Shown: positions 61,201-64,000 of the stretch, piece after piece
How positions within the stretch are numbered: position 1 is the first letter of the stretch
How the letters are laid out: each line of letters begins with the position of its first letter
Source: Crocodylus rhombifer
Lineage: Eukaryota; Chordata; Crocodylia; Crocodylidae
NCBI GenBank assembly: GCA_038503035.1
Contig: JAVSML010024015.1
Span: 100,015 to 164,014 of the forward strand
Reading direction: 5' to 3'
DNA length: 64,000 bases
Position numbers and translations under genes: made by a program
The notes under the pieces: model-generated
Database searches by the model: none
Told to the model about the DNA's origin: nothing
What the model saw: only the letters and a program-made list of their open reading frames with translations

Positions 61201-62818
61201 TCCAGAGGAGGGCCGCTCACATGATCAGGGGGCAGCAGGGCAGGCCCTACGAGGAGAGGCTACAGGACCTGAACCTGTTCAGCCTCCACAAGAGAAGGCT
61301 GAGGGGGTGGATCTAGTGGCATGTTACAAACTAGTCAGAGGGGACCAGCAGGCACTGGGGGGAGTCCCTGTTCCCCCGAGCACTACCAGGAGTGACCAGG
61401 AATAATGGTCACAAGCTGGCAGAGGGTAGATTCAGGCTAGATATCAGGAGGCGCTACTTCACAGTCAGGGTGGCTAGGATCTGGAACCAACTTCCAAGAG
61501 AAGTGGTACAGGCTCCTACCCTGGGGGTCTTTAAGAGGAGGCCAGATGAACACCTTGCTGGGGTCGTTTGACCCCAGTGCTCTTTCCTGCCATGGCAGGG
61601 GGTCGGACTCGATGATGTGCTCAGGTCCCTTCTGACCCTACCAACTATAAAACTACGCTATACTCATTTTATATTTCTGCCTTTTAAAATACCAACCCGT
61701 TTTAGGTGTACACTAATGTCTAAATGCTATTTGTATGGTACAGTGAATCAGTCAGATGTGTTGTGTATTTCCAAAAATTAAAGAACATTCTTATTATCAC
61801 TTTGACATCTTTGTAGATCATGCAGCAGAAGGGATCAACTTGGTCCTTTTCACATGAGTGATGTCAGTTGGCTCACACCTGTTGTGCAAAATCCACTGGC
61901 AGTGGGTCAGTATGTTAACAATTGTTCACCTGGTAAGTCAGAAAAGAGATTTCTTAGTCTCAGTGCTGAAATTACTTTTTTTGCGGGGATGGAAAACTAC
62001 AACTGCTGTTTAGAGAACAGCTCTTTCATCTGGCTCTGGCGTTTTGGACAGGACCGAAGTGAAATTCTTACGCCAAAATTTCCAGTCATGAATTTGTGAG
62101 ACCAAATCCTATAGGGCATCTTTGAGAAAAATCTTATCTTTATGGGGCTTACTGATTGCGAGTAAAACCCTTGGAAAACCAGGCAGTGAGAATGTGAGCT
62201 GGTGGAGGAAGGAATCCATGGAAGGAGATCTCACTGAACAGTGCACAGAATAGAGTTGCAAGATCTCTTGGGTAGCATGATGATTTTATACTATAAATCT
62301 GCTGAAAATCTTATGACAATCCTGTTTTATAGTAAACGTTTGTAATGATGGATAAAATTTTATAAATCATAGTTCAGGTACTACAAAATATTGGTTTTGT
62401 GTATTAAGATAAAAATAGAAGGATCCAACAAATCCCTGTGCTAGTTACTATGACTACACTATGGGATACAAAGAGTGTGGCTCCATACCCTCTTCTACCT
62501 AATCATAAAAATAGAAGCACTTTTCAAGGCCTTTCCTCCACTTAGATCCTCAGTTAGGAGAGGCTTAAGAGCCCTTGACCTTGTACTAGCTATCAGCAGT
62601 GGATTTCAGCCCAAAGGAACACACCTAGTTCTTGTTTCAGTAGGTTGTTACATATTTATATCACTTCTCAGTTGCATACAGGAACCCTTTTTTTTCCTTC
62701 TTTTCCTCCCAGAAAAGGCAGCCAATGTCTGTTATCAGGAGTTTGATGTACCCGAATGTTTTCCAATAGAACTGAAACAGTATCTTCCAAACATCACCTA
62801 CAGCCATGCAATACAGAG
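51847..62818 (+). CDS. SETD9: SETD9 (SET domain-containing protein 9), 3'-partial, 5 exons in window
   Basis: SETD9 is a putative SET-domain lysine methyltransferase with a poorly defined substrate. Exons join in frame as 51847-51932, 57103-57467, 59254-59377, 61817-61932 and 62713-62818, giving 265 codons plus two bases. Human SETD9 is about 299 residues. The product starts MLRALRRRWEAYKYRFVPWI. The SET domain shows GVFVTRGFVPKGTVVAMYPG, IDGNDKGIS and the AdoMet-pocket-type Asn/Cys motif VGQYVNNCS (codons 222-229). The closing GEELFSNYY segment known in the human protein lies past the window. It follows MAP3K1 in the same order and strand as in human chromosome 5. The start is the ATG at 51847; the one at 51842 is out of frame. 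Confidence 0.95.
52325..52580. mobile_element. MITE copy C (CTACACGTGCATTAA family)
   Basis: It starts GGGGTGTCTACACGTGCATT and ends TTAAAGCGCACATGTAGATG plus TGCCC. It includes GTACCTCCGATGTGAGGTGG, a palindromic word also seen in copy D. Confidence 0.82.
54574..56098. mobile_element. 1.5-kb GC-rich fold-back DNA element
   Basis: The terminal inverted repeats read CAGGGATCCTGGTTTTCC and, reverse-complemented at the right, CTGGGATCCGGGTTTTCC. TAGC lies next to both ends in the host CR1. Large arms 54889-55139 and 55434-55655 are mutual reverse complements. The centre has two direct ~101-bp units (55137-55240, 55238-55340) and an inverted third. No transposase is encoded; open frames through this block reflect only its low stop-codon content. 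Confidence 0.78.
55052..55131. repeat. 26-bp hairpin inside the fold-back arm
   Basis: AGCTCCATGCTGCCCTGGCA... (55052-55077) pairs with ...TGCCAGGGCAGTATGGAGCT (55106-55131) with a single mismatch that is G-U in RNA. Confidence 0.9.
56390..56690. mobile_element. hAT-like fragments and G18 homopolymer
   Basis: CAGGGGTCAGCAACATTTTTGG near 56391 and CCAGGGGTTGCTTACCTTTG near 56595 look like hAT terminal sequence. 56667-56684 is an uninterrupted run of 18 G. Confidence 0.5.
57103..57467 (+). CDS. SETD9: SETD9 exon 2
   Basis: It completes Arg and reads TLRYVPEDCKDKIVSDEEVL through LLKIFKALFINDFSRQKKIL to VAMYP plus one base of Gly. The N-terminal helical region is followed by the start of SET (GTGVFVTRGFVPKGTVV). 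Acceptor CTGTTACAG, donor GTAATT. Confidence 0.96.
57468..59253 (+). other. SETD9 intron 2
   Basis: A 1.79-kb AT-rich intron. I see no repeat or gene I can name. Confidence 0.75.
59254..59377 (+). CDS. SETD9: SETD9 exon 3
   Basis: It reads GTVYQKYEPIFFQSIGNPFI to NDKGISKAVY plus two bases of Arg. Almost identical to human. Donor GTAAGC. Confidence 0.97.
59378..61816 (+). other. SETD9 intron 3
   Basis: It contains a 1.4-kb CR1 (60233-61655). The flanks hold nothing I recognise. Confidence 0.85.
60233..61655 (+). mobile_element. 5'-truncated CR1 (RT + 3'UTR), sense to SETD9
   Basis: It starts at KRANVVPIFKRGRKEDLGNY in RT. It runs through VFLDFQKAFDTVSHPVLIKK, a TAG stop at 60657-60659, [20 protein letters not shown] and LFSLHKRRLRG, then a frame break near 61305 and the CR1 3'UTR. 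It is relatively well preserved, with only a few lesions. Confidence 0.9.
61817..61932 (+). CDS. SETD9: SETD9 exon 4
   Basis: It completes Arg and reads SCSRRDQLGPFHMSDVSWLT to AVGQYVNNCSP plus one base. It carries the YVNNCS motif, equivalent to the NHxC segment of classical SET domains. Acceptor TTTGTAG, donor GTAAGT. Confidence 0.96.
61933..62712 (+). other. SETD9 intron 4
   Basis: A 780-bp intron with a long pyrimidine tract before exon 5. Nothing else is seen. Confidence 0.8.
62713..62818 (+). CDS. SETD9: SETD9 exon 5
   Basis: It completes Glu and reads KAANVCYQEFDVPECFPIEL to NITYSHAIQ plus two bases. The inferred donor is GTCAGA, weaker than the other donors. It is chosen because similarity to human stops there and the phase (2) fits a following Ser codon. 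If not spliced, the frame continues to a stop ending at 62957. Confidence 0.88.
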
Positions 62819-64000
62819 GTCAGAATTGAATTTGAATGTGATACATAATAGGCTGCATATACAGAAGACCAAGTTAGTTAAGAAACACTTTTTTCCAGGT
62901 GAAAAGGAGCCTCGCAAAGCACAGCAATATGAGGAAAAAAGTTTGCTGTTCAAGTAGTCCTATTTTATGCAAATTAGTAAATTTGTTTTTATATCAATGC
63001 CATTGATTACATCAGCGAACGTTGGGGCTAAAAGTTGCTAAGCCACAAAGAAAGGTAAAAGGGGTAAGTTATCCATACAGAAGCTAAAGAGTTACAGAAT
63101 CCTGGTTCTGAAGTAAGATTATACAACCTTGTATTTCTCCAGATATTATTTTGGAAAGATCCTGGAAACATCTGCTTCTTGAAATTTGAGAAAATATGTG
63201 GTAGAATTAACTTTTAAATCAATGAGTTGCAACAGTGTTCATTGCCTATGAACTGGGATGCTGCTCAGGATCATTTCTTTAAATGTTGAGCAGATTGCAG
63301 CATCAATCCTGAATTAAAGTTCAATGAGCTGCTGGTCTGGCCCATTTCATATGCCTTTGTTTTAGACTGTGAAGTTTCCATTGCCTTGTTGGGAAATCAG
63401 AATGGTAGGTGTATCATACATTTTTCATGTGTCTATCTCATAACTCTTTTTGGGGGTGAAGAGTGTGACTGAAAACAATATGAAGGCAGACCTCGTTATG
63501 AAGGGAGACCCCACCATTAATTTCAGCCTCAAATGTGAAGATGAGTTATGTGTTAATAATATAAGGATGAATACAAAATGTAATTTTAAAAATAGCCAAA
63601 AAATTAAGTTGAGACCATACTTACAAGAAACTCAAATGAGAGGTATGAAAATTCACTGTAAACTGACCCAAACTACCTTAATGTACCCATTGAGAGCTTG
63701 CTGCAGTTGGAAATTATAGCAGATCCTTCATTTCCCATTAATTCTACGGTTCCCAAATTCGGATTTCTCAAATAACTGAAAAGTTTCACTCCATATCATG
63801 TTAGATCATTATCTAAAGCAGCTGTACTGACTAATCTGATATGAAACAAAATTTGTACTCAGTGGGCATGTCTACACATGCATTAATGGACTTTTCGTAA
63901 TGCTCATTAAATTTAGTACCTCCAATGTGAGGTACTAAATAGATGTGCATTAGGCTGCCCTAATGTGCAGTACTGAAAGCGCACCATTTTTAAGTGATGC
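62819..64000 (+). other. SETD9 intron 5, 5' part
   Basis: I searched this stretch by eye for the final SETD9 exon (LRCVVLVALRDIN...GEELFSNYY) and did not find it, so it should lie downstream. The MITE copy D begins at 63862. Confidence 0.7.
63862..64000. mobile_element. MITE copy D (CTACACGTGCATTAA family), cut by window end
   Basis: It starts GTGGGCATGTCTACACATGC and includes TAGTACCTCCAATGTGAGGT and TGCATTAGGCTGCCCTAATG, words shared with copy C. The right end is outside the window. Confidence 0.8.

Noticed and set aside
62819..64000. Final SETD9 exon inside the window
   Set aside because: No stretch encoding the LRCVVLVALRDIN...GEELFSNYY region was found. The frame at 63450-63719 has no similarity to it.

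Overview
The window is amniote nuclear DNA with an intron-rich gene structure. Exons are small, with canonical AG/GT borders, and the space between them is dominated by CR1 LINEs and degraded DNA transposons. The CR1-dominated repeat mix and the MAP3K1-SETD9 gene order suggest a sauropsid. I favour a crocodilian, with a turtle as the alternative, but the species cannot be fixed from the sequence alone.

Two plus-strand genes are present. MAP3K1 (MEKK1) enters with the last 40 bases of the exon matching human exon 2. It continues through eighteen more exons to a stop at 36803-36805, a roughly 2.6-kb 3'UTR and a poly(A) signal at 39384-39389. I joined its exons by reading frame: all 18 junctions keep phase and give 1,308 codons, carrying a SWIM zinc finger, a RING finger, the TOG-like/armadillo region, a long linker and the complete C-terminal kinase domain. 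About 12.4 kb of repeat-filled intergenic DNA follows. SETD9 then starts in a GC-rich promoter near 51.5-52.0 kb and shows five exons (51847-62818). Its last exon, with the end of the SET domain, lies beyond the right edge.

The remaining sequence is transposon archaeology. Intron 4 carries a hAT-type element (4388-9908) with a perfect 8-bp target duplication, and a nearly full-length but broken CR1 is nested inside it. Introns 15 and 17 each hold a copy of the same Helitron-derived element, ending in the C-terminal piece of the Helitron helicase and a CTRR terminus. Several introns carry GC-rich fold-back elements with arms of 80-250 bp. The intergenic region holds a CR1 inserted into another CR1 and a clean TA-flanked pogo/Tigger-like MITE. 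SETD9 intron 1 contains a 1.5-kb fold-back element that splits a CR1, and intron 3 a 3'-end CR1. A small MITE with ends resembling GTCTACACGTGCATTAA occurs four times.

I found no operon, CRISPR, rRNA or recognisable tRNA. The most unusual material is the set of fold-back elements and the Helitron pair. For the genes, the main point of interest is that the stretch aligned with the mammalian MEKK1 caspase-3 site has no DxxD motif.
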